From Ganoderma boninense (lineage: Eukaryota > Basidiomycota > Agaricomycetes > Polyporales > Polyporaceae): a DNA stretch of 64,000 nucleotides. A program made the translations under genes and the position numbers. Position 1 is the first letter of the stretch; each line of letters opens with the position of its first letter. The notes below the pieces were generated by a model. The model was not told the origin of the DNA and searched no databases. It worked only from the letters and a program-made list of their open reading frames with translations. Location: NCBI GenBank assembly GCA_002900995.3, contig CM035310.1:1207176-1271175 (forward strand), in the 5' to 3' direction. Shown here one piece after another: positions 1 to 10,486 of the stretch.

Positions 1-315
1 TCTCACGCTCGCGCAGGTCATGGTGCGTCCTCGTCTCCGCTATGTCTATGTGTGGAGTGTGGACGTATATGCCTGATCTCCTGTCGTACACGTGCGTAGG
101 GCATCTACCTCCTCTCGACACTCATCCAGCTCCGGACGTCGTTTCCGCCCCCGCCGCCGGGCACGGAGCCCGACGCGACGACCACGACCACGACGAACCT
201 GTTCACAACGCTGCCCGAGTACCAGTTCTTCGGCGCGCTGTTCGACGGGGCGTTTCTCCTCGCGGCGGGCGCGAGCGCCGCCGTGCGGTGGTTCGGGGAT
301 CGGATGAGCGCGTAG
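1..315 (+). CDS. Golgi pH regulator (GPHR / ABA-GPCR-like) protein, C-terminal end
   Basis: Only the last two exons are in the window. Exon A (bases 2-22) reads LTLAQVM, an intron runs from 23 (GTGCGT) to the AG at 98-99, and the last exon (100-315) reads GIYLLSTLIQLRTSFPPPPP, a Thr-rich stretch, LFTTLPEYQFFGALFDGAFL and a hydrophobic final segment ending WFGDRMSA-stop. This is the C-terminal pair of membrane helices and connecting loop of the GPHR family, a multi-pass Golgi/ER protein linked to anion conductance and luminal pH. The family call rests on my recognition of the G-I-Y-x-x-S-T-x-I-Q-L-R and L-P-E-Y-Q-x-F motifs; no alignment was run. Most of the gene lies to the left of the window. 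Confidence 0.7.
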
Positions 316-604
316 ATTATACTTATGTACGGCCCAGGGGTCGCACCTGCAGGTCGGATGGGGCGACGGGGACGGGGGACGAGATGAGCGTCCGTGTACA
401 TGTACGTGTATGCGATGACGGCGCTGGTGTGCGTGCGTGGTCGATTAGTTATCACTGCGATAATAGACTTGACTTTGGACTTTGGATTGGAAGCAGGCAG
501 ACTCGGAGGTCGGTTGAGGTGCGTCAGCTCAGATCATCTCGTACTGGAACCCGAACCGGGACGGCGCCTTGCGGATCCATGGCGATGGTCCGTCGTGAAT
601 ACTA
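316..604. other. 3' flank of GPHR gene
   Basis: No gene is seen. The short overlapping frames here have no recognisable protein character. It probably holds the 3' UTR of the GPHR gene. Bases 396-418 recur almost exactly at 3746-3768 (see the possible relic). Confidence 0.4.
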
Positions 605-745
605 GGTACGCTCTGTCTCGGTTCCAGACGTTATGGGCTCTCTCCTCGGCGCTCCCAAATCCATCAGAGAAGGCGGTGAGTAGCGACAGGAAATTTCGCA
701 CGGAGGGATTTGTGAGCGCCGGGGAGAGAGCCCTATAACGTCTGG
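605..745. repeat. foldback (inverted) repeat
   Basis: Bases about 622-653 (CCAGACGTTATGGGCTCTCT and onward) are the reverse complement of about 713-745 with a few mismatches, separated by about 60 bases. The left edge TAGGTACGCTC at 603-613 matches the end of the neighbouring element at 1285, so this may be a related, partly lost element. Confidence 0.55.
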
Positions 746-1242
746 TGTACTTCGGGCTCGGCTAAGGGTGCCGTGACTTCGAGTAACTCAGGTCACAGTT
801 CTGGCAGAGAGTGGTCACTGGGTGACATTCGCTTTGCCCGTGCGCGCACACCGAGTTCATCGCGCGCGACTGCCCATTCCCGATGTTAGCATGTCAGGAG
901 TAACTCAATGATTCCAATTGAGCGCCGCTCGTAGTTTTTGCGAAAAAAGTGCAGAACTTTTCCGAACAAGGTCACAGCTTCGCCTAGCAGGCATGCTCCC
1001 AAGAGGCCGGGCTTGATCAATGAATCCCAGCTTCCTCATCAGCGTTAAGGTCGCGTTCACGCCAGAGCAGCATTGGCATCACCCTCGCTAGTCTCGCGAG
1101 AGCTCACAGCTATGGCAAGCATCACCACTTGCCCTCGCGAGCGTCGATCTCCAGCACGCCCTCGCGCGCTCCATCACGGAGAGCACGTGCCGTGACCCGT
1201 TGTCACGGCACCCTTAGCCGAGCCCGAAATGCACCAGACGTT
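737..1242. repeat. inverted-repeat element with ~40-base termini
   Basis: Bases 737-777 (containing CGGGCTCGGCTAAGGGTGCC) and 1202-1242 are reverse complements over about 40 bases with few mismatches. No coding sequence lies inside the roughly 505-base unit. The arms include the CCAGACGTT word also found in the adjacent foldback. A perfect 11-base hairpin (1239-1249 with 1260-1270) sits at its right edge. I saw no clear target-site duplication. Confidence 0.55.
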
Positions 1243-1286
1243 TTGGCGCAGAGTCGGGGGCGCCAAAACGGATGGGGACGAGACTA

Positions 1287-1805
1287 GGTACGCTCAGAAT
1301 TGGCGTATTTTCGAAGCGCCCGAATTTCGTCGCACTCGAATTTTCGGCTGTGCGGTGGCAGGCGCTGGCTGATGGTCACGCCCGCCCAGTCACGCCCGTT
1401 GCGTGGACCAAGTTGAAGCCGTTTTGTATGTAGGGCTTCGTTTTATGTTTCCATTCGCTACACTAACGCCACGCCACTCTACTCTCCATGATGGGGTTGG
1501 CACGGAAGGCTGCCAGTCTACGATCTGAGAGTAGAGTCGGCGCGAGCTCTTCTTGGCAGTACCAGCAGCCATAAGTACGGTAAGTACTTGTCATAAGAGT
1601 CAAAACAGTAGCCATAGGACTGAATGACAAGATACATAGGAGGGGACGGAGGGCAAGCGCTCATCACAAGAGGCTTCGGGAAGTGTCGGGAGACCACGCT
1701 GATGGGCGTAACTGGACGGGTGTGACCCATCGGCCAGCACACAGCCGAAAATTCGAGCTCGACGAAATTCGGGCGCTTCGAAAATACGCCAATTCTGAGC
1801 GTACC
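1287..1805. mobile_element. MITE-like element with long TIRs and TA target site
   Basis: The two ends are near-perfect reverse complements: 1285-1352 and 1739-1807 differ at about two positions over 68 bases, starting GGTACGCTCAGAATTGGCGT. A weaker match extends each arm to about 125 bases (to 1412 and from 1686). The element is flanked by TA on both sides (1285-1286 and 1806-1807), the usual target duplication of Tc1/mariner-type elements. It has no transposase frame, so it is non-autonomous. Confidence 0.75.
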
Positions 1806-1807
1806 TA

Positions 1808-2073
1808 CTGTACTAAATCACTCAGTTCGACACCCCCTGTGACCTGTGACACCTCGCAAACTTGGGCGAAATTCGACAGCCGGCCCCGGGACCTGTGACA
1901 CCCCCGTATTTTCGCCAGTTTGAGGGCGCGCGACAGCGCGCCTCCGAGAAGCGCCCGGTCTTGCTCGGTGGGGAATTCGACGGCGGCTGCTGTGACCCGT
2001 GACTAGCGCCCAAGATCCGGCGGATCGGCTGGCCTGTGATCCGTGACATGTCGAACTGAGTGATTTAGTACAG
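1808..2073. mobile_element. short MITE with 25-base TIRs and TA target site
   Basis: The termini CTGTACTAAATCACTCAGTT and the next five bases are repeated as an exact reverse complement at 2049-2073. TA flanks lie at 1806-1807 (shared with the element to the left) and 2074-2075. The inside contains several copies of a TGTGACCYGTGAC-like word (about 1840, 1890, 1988 and 2034) and no coding frame. At 266 bases it is a typical non-autonomous element. Confidence 0.75.
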
Positions 2074-2075
2074 TA

Positions 2076-5000
2076 TCGTGGGTTTCTACGTAAACACCTT
2101 CCGAAGTGACTTCAAGGGTGCCGGTAAGAGCCTGATAGCAGGGACTTCACCGTGGATAGCCAGAACAGATGGTATATCATTGGGTCTTGAGTCAATGACC
2201 GCCTATTCGAAGGAGCCCTTCGCGGTCTCTTTCTCGCAAGCTGGTGCGCCCCACGGATATCTGACGCACTGAGGCCCGGTTCGTGCCCAACGCAAACGTC
2301 GTGGACTCAAATGCTAGCAGTCTTGGCTAGAATGAAATCGAATCGAAATCGGCTGTTGGGTAGCCACTGCGTATGCACAATTTTGTGGGAGATCTGTGTG
2401 GACGAGGGCATGTCGCGGGACGGTGACATCAAAAGACATGAGGCCCGCAGTGGGGCCTTAGCGCTAACAAGTTGAAGCCCAGGAAGCAAGCCCGTCAAAC
2501 CCGACTCACTACCATATTTAGGACCGGTGGCGGGGCGCTCTCCGAACGGAGGCACTTGTGTCCTGCCATGCCATGCTCTGACCGAGACCTGCGCACCCTC
2601 TCCCTTCTGATGTCCTACTGCAAGCTCTATACTTCTTCCTTCTTTGACTGTCAGTTGGGCGATATGGATCACCAGCGGACCAGCGTTCGTGCCCATAACA
2701 GTCAGTGGCTGGTCAGGTCTCTCCTTTTCGCTGGGAGCATGAGCGTCGTACGTCCTGATACATCTCTTTGGCACTTTGGATATTCAAGCCCTAGTAAAAT
2801 AGTCTAGCTACTAGATATCCCTAGAGGTGACTCCAACTCTCCTCCTCTCCCCATGTCAAAGTCCTCACGTTGGAATTTACAGTGGTCGTCACCCCACCGG
2901 TCGCGACCGGGCCCTCTTGTATGCGCCCTTACCGTAGAAATGGAGGTCGGGAACCTGCCGAATACTGTGTCGCGCATTCCCTCCGTGCTGTCCTTGCAGG
3001 TGGGTGTATGCACTGCACCGGATTCTGACGTTCTCGAGGGTCGTTTGCGCCCCAGGAGCCTGTGCATCGCTGACATCCACGAGAGGGTAGAAGACGGGGA
3101 TGTGGATGGCACAGGAGCTGGAGGGGTGGAGCTTGAATCTAAGCTAAGCTACGTGCTACTGCACGTACACGTACGCGGAAGCGAGGTCGGCGCGGAGCGT
3201 GTATTCCCGAGTCCAGGCCCGTCTTCGCTGCATAATCCCTCCTTGATCCTCAGTTCACCACATCTTCGGCGTGCGCCTCGCGATATCTGACACTTCTTGC
3301 GATTTGAGGGTGCGTTGCGATTGATTTATTGCTCTCGTTCTAGGTTCACGCTCCCGACCGTCGGAACCTTGCCTGCGACCATGGACGCGGACGAGGTGGC
3401 TCAGACATTCATGCTCGCGGACGGGTTCTAGAACTCCGAGTTGGTTCCTATCGCTCCTGGGAATGGCGAACAGTGCGCTCAGCGTACCGCTCCGTGTTGC
3501 TTTCGCTCCCTCAGGTCGTCCTGAGGAGTCGCTTCCACCTTGTTTACCCCCTCTCCCATCTGGATATGGATACCACCTGCGCCCCAATGGAGCTGGGGGG
3601 AAAGGGGCGACGTTGTCACGGCGATCCTGTTCGTTCGCCGCGCCGTTGACTACCCGTTCTTCCGTGCTCTGTTCGGCCGCGCCTTCCTCCTCCAGGGAGC
3701 GCTGGCGGCTGCCCCGTGGAGGCTCGAGGACCGGGGCGGGGCCGCACATGTACGTGCATGCGATGACAGTGTGAGCACCGTTGTGGACTGTGCTTAGGAG
3801 CGCGCTCTGTGTTGCAGGACGGCCGCGACGTCTAGAAGACCGACCGCGTTCCACGAGCGTTGCGGCTCCGCGCATAGAAGACGCCATATGCGTGGAGCCG
3901 TGGGCTTTTTGGCTGGGTTCGTATGGCCGATTCCCGACGCTGGCCTCCACCGAACCGCATCGGTGGTCGACTGTGGAGGACATGCTACTGCCAGACAAGG
4001 GCCCGACCGACGACGGGGCCCTGGCTTCGCAGGGGAGTCTATGCCAGCAGGGGCGAGGATCTGAGCGCTAAGCGCCTGCATGTGCTTCGACTTCGTCGTT
4101 GGATCCGCCAGTGTCGCGTTCAGGGCAGTCGGCAAGTTGCGTCCTTCGCGGCGGGGAACGCGCGGCTTGTCGCGGGCCGATACGTATTCTGCATCCATTT
4201 CCTTGCCTGCAAAGTGAGCGTAGGTCACGACCATAAACAAGTTCTGTCGCGCTGACACACACGGACCTTCCTTGACAGAACTCACCATTCAACTCCCTTT
4301 TCTCCGTATCTTTTCGCCCACGGTCTGCCATGCAGCGGCGAGGACGATGCTTCGGTGACGTCAGGCCTCAGGCTAAACCTACCGGCCAACCAGTCAACCA
4401 ATGCGGAGGACGCCGCGCGCTCCGGCCGTTCTGGGGACTTGACCTCAAGGGGGCCATGGTCGTTGTGGCGTCGGCATCTTACTTACAAGCAGATTGGTTC
4501 GATAGCGTTTCTCTCGCTCCGGCGTCCTAATCTCCGGCTAATTTGGCGTTGCAGACATTCCCGGCCACGCCATCCACCAGTACTCGTTACCCAGATTGAT
4601 GTGCCACCGCACTTGCAGACCGCCTGCCTCGAGGTCGTTTCACAGCCAGGCGTGTACGTCCAAGGCGGTGAGTTCCAGACTTCCATCTGTGCTCCCTTCG
4701 CCCATTTTTCATGCTCATGGGCTGGCGCTGATGGTAGCGCACGTTCTTCTGCCAGGCTCAGAATCGCATAGCAGAAAGCGAGCTCGATACCGAAACGACC
4801 AAGAAAACGCGCTGCGCGGTGAGTTCTATTACTTGTCAAATTCCACTAATTAATTATTGAGGACCTTCCCTGACAGCCCCTTGCACCAGTCTGGTTTTCC
4901 AGGGTCTCGGCCCCATACAGTAAGCAGCGAAGTTCCAGTCGCGCATGTATCAGCATCCGCGTCTCAGGCAGTCAGCCAGGTTTGAGGCTAGCGCTCCGGA

Positions 5001-5525
5001 GCAAGGGTCCCTCCCGCTCTGCGCTACCCCAATCGACCATCCTACTTCCCCTTCCGACCGTCATCCCTGCCCAGCGCCCAGGCTCCTCCCTTCCTCCAAC
5101 CAAGATCGAGGATGCGGATGAGGCACCGACGGGGCCCGGATCGGCTGCACAGGAAGATGGCCCAGATGCGCCACCCCATACGCAATCTGGTAGCGGTAGC
5201 CGGGGCTGGACCTCGCGTTGCAGTTGCTGTCTCTGTCGTGTCGCTACGTGTATATGTATGCGTGCTCGGGCGCAGGCACAGGCTCTCCATCCTCTCTTGC
5301 CAGGTGTGGCAGCCACTGCACGGTGTCCTCCGTCCACGAGGCCGCCCTTCTGCACGTCTTCCGCGTCCGCGACCCTCCCGCGCACTTGTACTCCGCTCCT
5401 AGCACCGCGTATTCCTTATCTCTTTGCGACGCCCCCGCTGTGGTTGCCCGTCTTTCCGCTCTGGGCTCTTGGACCCCCGCACCCACACACCTCGTAACGT
5501 CGAGTGCAAGCTGCAGAATCGCCGC
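2076..5525. other. gene-poor region, no supported gene
   Basis: About 3.4 kb without a convincing gene. Several open frames of 100-247 codons exist on both strands (for instance 2307-2774 and 3255-3998 on the minus strand), but they overlap each other, have biased composition from GC-rich DNA and match no family I know. Intron-like GT..AG pairs occur around 4815-4876. A possible relic of the GPHR 3' end is listed separately. Confidence 0.4.
3640..3770 (+). pseudogene. possible decayed copy of the GPHR gene 3' end
   Basis: Translated here, the + strand reads VDYPFFRALFGRAFLLQGAL, similar to PEYQFFGALFDGAFLLAAGA of the intact gene end at 1-315. The DNA of the two stretches is about three-quarters identical over 45 bases by eye. 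Both are followed by the near-identical word ACATGTACGTGYATGCGATG (396-418 and 3746-3768). No intact frame or splice structure remains. Short similarity could be chance in GC-rich sequence, so this is tentative. Confidence 0.3.
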
Positions 5526-8007
5526 ATGCCAGTGTCCCGCAGTTTCCCAGCCGTCAGGACCTCCCAAGACGAAGTAGTAGCACAAGTCCCCGAGTCGCCA
5601 AGGACGTCGGAGTCGTTACAGAAGAGGCGGACGTTCGAGCTCGTCCATGAACCGGGCTCCATTGGCTCGACCAGGGTATCCACGGAAGCGTCGGAGAAGG
5701 CCGAGGAGATCACATATGAAGACTCGTTCCCCGAGGGTGGACAGGGATGGGTGGTTGTGTTAGGGTGCTTCATCTACTCGGCGACTACCATTGGATGGGG
5801 GTACGTGTCCTTGCTTGTGCGTACTCATTGCAATTGGCTTGCTAATGGACTTTTCCTCCTCCTTTGCTACATGGACGACACGAACCTGACGCGCATATAG
5901 TTTGGTATGAGCTACGGCTTGACTCCCGTGGGTCGAATAACGTACTTATCCTATGCTGGACTAGGTATGGGGCGTCACAGAAGAGTTCTTCAAAGAACAT
6001 ATGTTCCCCAGGACTCCAGACTCGGTGTTGACTACGCTGGGCAGCATGTCGTGCCTGGTGAGCGCTCTCGCCCCCTCCTCATTTTACGAAATCTGCTCAC
6101 TCTCTGTGAGGGAAGCTGATGACGCTTGGAAGCATTGCGGCAGGGAAGCTTGCCGACCGCTAGTATGTCCACAGGTCCTGTGGTCGCAGTATCGCAAGCA
6201 TGCTAAATACTCAATAGTGGCTACAAGGTAGGCCGCTGCCCCCTCGCGGTCAATGTTGTCGTTGTCACGAAGACCGACCACACCGTAATCCTGCTCGCTC
6301 CTAGCCGTTCCTCGCTGCCGGGGCCGTGATTTGGGTCGCCAGCATGCTCGCGGCGGCGTTCTGCACGGAGATCTGGCACTTCTTCCTTACAATGGTGCGC
6401 TCCGTGGATCTACATGTCATCCCGGGCGGGAACCCGCTCACCCGTCATCGTTTAGGGTGTGATGCAGGGCATTTCAGACGCCCTCGTCTTCCCGCTGATA
6501 GTATGTGTGCATTGTAGGTCCATATATGCGCCCTTCCTGACGCTAGAACCCGCCCCGCGGGGCACAGTCCGCCCTGCCCTCGCAGTGGTTCCTCCGCCGA
6601 CGAGCGTTCGCCACCGGCATCGTCGTCGCGGGCAGCTCCATCGGTGCGTCCCCGCCTCACCATCAGCCCCTTCCTTCCACCCTTGACTCCCTCCTAACCT
6701 CACTTTCCACGTTCTGCCCTACCTACCCCTACCCAGGAGGCGCGATCGCCTCGCTCGTTATACGCGAGCTGCTCTCGACGCTCGGCCTGCGCAAGGCGCT
6801 CGCGATCTTCACGGCGCTCGACGCGCTCGCGTTTCTGTGCGGGTACGCCATGCTCGAGGAGCGGCGCCCCGCAGCGAAGCGGCCGCCCCTCGTGTGGTTC
6901 GACCGCGCGTTCTTCGCGGACCCCGTGTTCTGGAGCCTCGCGCTGTGCTTTTTCTTCACCGTCTTGTGCGTACCTCTCTTTTAGCGGGCGGAGAATGGCG
7001 CCCGAGGCGTGCAACTGCGTCCGGTCGCCAGAGCGCACGGACCAACTTGCAGCTTACTGATTGACAACGATCCCGGGGCTTGTATGTACGATGCACGGAT
7101 GCAGTGGATACCTGGGCCCGATATTCTTACTGCCCACGTTCACCGAGGAGAAGGCCGCCGCGGGGATGAGCGCGATCGTGCGTTGTGTTCCTAACCCCCC
7201 CTTCGCCTCTTCCCCCTTTCAACTGTGTTTGTCGCTAATGCATGCACATGCCCGTCTTGTGTTTCGGTCTTGCGTTTTTCTGTGTAGATGCTGGCGCTGC
7301 CTGTGACGGTGCTCAACGTCTCCGCCGCGGTGGGGCCGCATCGCCGTCGGCTTCGCAGCGGACAAGTTCGGGCCCGTCAACGCGCTCTTCGTCGCCATCA
7401 CGTTCTCCGGCCTCACGCAGCTCGTCGTCTGGACGTTCGTCTCGACCTATGCTGGCATTGTGAGTCCATCCCCTCCCCCTATCCCTCCCTGTCCGAACGT
7501 TTGGAGTCCAAGTCTCACGACGCGGCGGCTGGGGGGGCAGATGGTGTTCGCGATCTTGTACGGCTTCTTCTGCGGCTGCTTCCTCTCCCTCACGTCCGCC
7601 GTCGCCGCGAAGGTGTACGGCGCGGAGCGCCTCGCAGGGCTCTCTGGCCTGCTCCTCCTCTTCAACGCCCCAGGTGAGTGCCAATCTCCCCGCCGGCGAC
7701 GCCACTCCCTCTCCGAGTTTACGCAGTTTCTCAGTGTGGGCTGCAAACGTACAGGTTACGCTGCGGGTGCGCCCGTGGGCGGCGCCATCCTCGGCGCGAC
7801 GGGCAACAACTGGCAGGTCGTCGCGGGGTACTCGGGCGCGGTGCAGGTCCTGGGGGCGCTTTGTCTCGTGTACGGTGCGTCACGATCGTTGCATCCGGGT
7901 CTTCGCCTCTCCGCTCGAATCGCGCTCTCATCTCATTTGTAAATTGTGGCTCGTGCGCACTGACAGCACGCTTCAAACGGGAGCCGAGACTCTTCGCCGC
8001 GTACTAA
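5526..8007 (+). CDS. MFS transporter, monocarboxylate-transporter (MCT) type
   Basis: Start ATG at 5526 (context GCCGCATGC); the N-terminal cytosolic tail of about 65 residues ends with FPEGGQGWVVVLGCF, the MCT-family entry into helix 1. Further exons encode GWGLVWGVTEEFFKEHMFP, LMTLGSIAAGKLADR, FLAAGAVIWVASMLAAAF, QWFLRRRAFATGIVVAGSSI, a mid-loop with AKRPPLVWFDRAFFADPVFW, GYLGPIFLLPTFTEEKAAAG, RIAVGFAADKFGPVNALF, LYGFFCGCFLSLTSAVAAKV, GYAAGAPVGGAILGATGNNW and the tail ARFKREPRLFAAY-stop at 8005-8007. About ten short introns interrupt it. It would be a 12-helix proton-linked transporter for monocarboxylates or similar small molecules; the substrate cannot be told. Oddities: a probable 4-base exon at 5901-5904, and one extra base in the GGGG run at 7332-7335 that breaks the frame between VSAAVG and RIAVGF. 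Confidence 0.85.
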
Positions 8008-8018
8008 AGCACGGCGCA

Positions 8019-8050
8019 CGAAGACGAAGACGAAGACGAAGACGAAGACG
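8019..8050. repeat. (CGAAGA)n microsatellite
   Basis: About five tandem CGAAGA units directly after the stop codon of the MFS transporter, in its 3' UTR. A short (CTCGGG)n run follows at about 8108-8130. Confidence 0.9.
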
Positions 8051-10486
8051 GAGGCAGGTGCAATGCATGTTTGACGTCGACTACGACGACAGGACCCTAG
8101 ACCTAGAGCTCGGGCTCGGGCTCGGGCTCGTGCCAGTGTCCGAGTCGGGCATACCGCCGCAGTGCGCTGCATGCTCATTGCACAGTCCAGGTCCTACTCA
8201 GGCTGCCATGCGGTTCCGATCCCCATGCTAACTAGTAACGACGGTGCGACATACCCGAATCCCCAAAGCCCTGAATCCCTCCATTGGAATCGGACGTGAA
8301 CGTCGATCCGCCGTGACGTCGACGCGAGACACAAGCTCGAACTACGCTCTCGTCGGACCATTGACCAGGCACATGGCAGGGTGTGTAAAGTGTGTACGTA
8401 GTCCGTGGATCGCGCGTAGCACGATGACTTCAATCCCAGCGACGACACTTGTTATGTGGGCACACTTCCATGGGACACTCTGTATTGGATATATCATATA
8501 TGTATACGTATACACTATCGTCGAGTTCGGATCTCATTCTCATTCGCTGACGTTTTACCGTGTCGCGGTAGACTGCAGGTGGTGTACTTAGATATGTGGT
8601 CCGCCTTAGGTTCTACGTACGTCCTGTGTGATTATCGTCTAGCTATCCCCTTCAGCTATACCCCTCCCCCCCTCAACAGCGCCTTTGGCATCTCGATCTT
8701 TATTCATAAGTACTATGTGTCTTGGGAGATTGGACTCCTCCGCCGACACGTCGTTCAGTCCGCCGCTGATTCGGAATCAGAATGCACAGCTCGCGCTGGC
8801 TTACCGCTTCAGCACTAGTCTAGATCATCCGTGCGTCGGCGTAGGTCGGCGTTTACGTTCACGTTCGCGTCGCCAACTTTAAGCTCGGCTTCTAGAAGGC
8901 CCGCGTTAGAATCTCGCCCTGGCAACCACAGCACCCGCGCTCGGCTCTGTTCGGCTAGCCAATGGAACAGTGGAAACGCCCTTGCAGATTCGGGACGATC
9001 TGGGCCCGCCGCCCACCCCCACACTCTCCCCACCGTCCTGGTCTACGCGCGCGGCTGACATTCGCTCGGTCCCACTTTGCGCATGCGTATTACGCCGACA
9101 CCTCGGGTTTACGTACGAGGTCTCGACTCCCCCCTTGAACGGCAACCTGGCGAGGGTACTTACGTCCTTCTATGTGACCGGCGAATGAAGGTGCTTACGG
9201 GATCCGGCGGAGTCAATGTGGCATGAATGGGCAATGGCAATGGCGAAAAGATACAATTGCAACGTGCGCGTGAGGTTCCAGATTCCAGACAGAGACTGCA
9301 ATAAATCAGGGGGGAAGGCTCTAAGCTAAGTACAGTATATACGATGGTGGGTGGGAGTGGGTGGGAGGGGAGGGGTGAGGGGGATGAGGAAAGGGGAAGA
9401 CCGTCCGCATAATAAGCAAAGATAGCGCACGTTCAGATTAGATAGATATATATCCGATACAACAGGTGTGTGTGCGGGGGGTAGTGTACTTGTAATAAAA
9501 TACTCGTACTCGTGCGCCGAGACCGAGGCCGAAATCGACGGAGAGAGAGATATGGAGAACACATGGGATGGGATCGCAGATCACAGCATGCCCGAGAGCA
9601 CAAGCACGATCGGGATCGCGAGGCGGGGTACAACTACACAATAGGGATGATGAGGGATGAGAACGACGACGCACGGACGGACGGACGGACGGCGGCGTCG
9701 GGGATGGGGTGACGCGGCGGCGTTGTTGACAATGGATATGAAGCGGCGAGGGAGACGACGCATACAGCAGGTAACGTCCGGTAAGGAATGACAGTGGGAG
9801 ATAGGATGTGCGCATGCGTGTATGCGTGCAGGGTGGGTGATGCCTGCGCCGGAAAGCGAGGACGCGTTTCGTGATACGCCTTCGCCTGCCGGCATCGTGC
9901 GGCGGCGTGGCAGCAGCGGGTGTACCAATGGCGGTAGCTGCGACAGCAGGTGCATAGCGATGGAACTAATCTGGCAGAGACGTGAGCACAAACGACAGCG
10001 GGCACGAATGGAAGGGGAGTAGGGTGGCGTACCTACCTACAGCGAGCAACGTGCGAGAGAGAGAAAGTCGAGGCCATTGGCGTGCGTGCGCCTACGTCAG
10101 TTGCGAATCGCGGAGATTTCGATGGAAGACGTTTTCCTGGACTGCAAGTGGGGGGAGAAGAGGGTTGTCAACAACGGCCGTGCGCGGGGTGATAGTGTGG
10201 AGGCGAGAAAGGCGGCGGTAGTGGCGTTACAACGGTCGGGGGGAGAGCAAGATATGTCGACAGCAAGGCATGACGGACGGGTAGTGTACAGATTCGCAAT
10301 TCACGGGAGAAAGCCGTGACGCTAAAGTCGAAAGGGGGAGAGACGAAGGACGAAGCAGAAGCAAATGGGGTGAACTAAGAACGGCGTCTATGGTAGTTGC
10401 AATCGAAATTGGGTGGGCTGGGAGAAAGGTGGAGGTTGGTCGCGTCGGCATATGTAGGGTGTGGTCTGCTAAGCACCCTCATGAAA
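8051..10486. other. intergenic, no gene seen
   Basis: Between the converging MFS and G-alpha genes. Frames here are short and low-complexity. It contains an (ACGG)n run at about 9673-9692 and purine-rich stretches near 9350-9400. Part of it must be the two 3' UTRs. I see no RNA gene or transposon. Confidence 0.5.

Noticed and set aside
3255..3998. 247-codon minus-strand frame
   Set aside because: No family features, biased composition, overlaps other frames and the possible GPHR relic on the + strand.
8880..8935. tRNA-like B-box (GTTAGAATCTCGCC)
   Set aside because: No matching acceptor, D-arm or anticodon stem can be paired.
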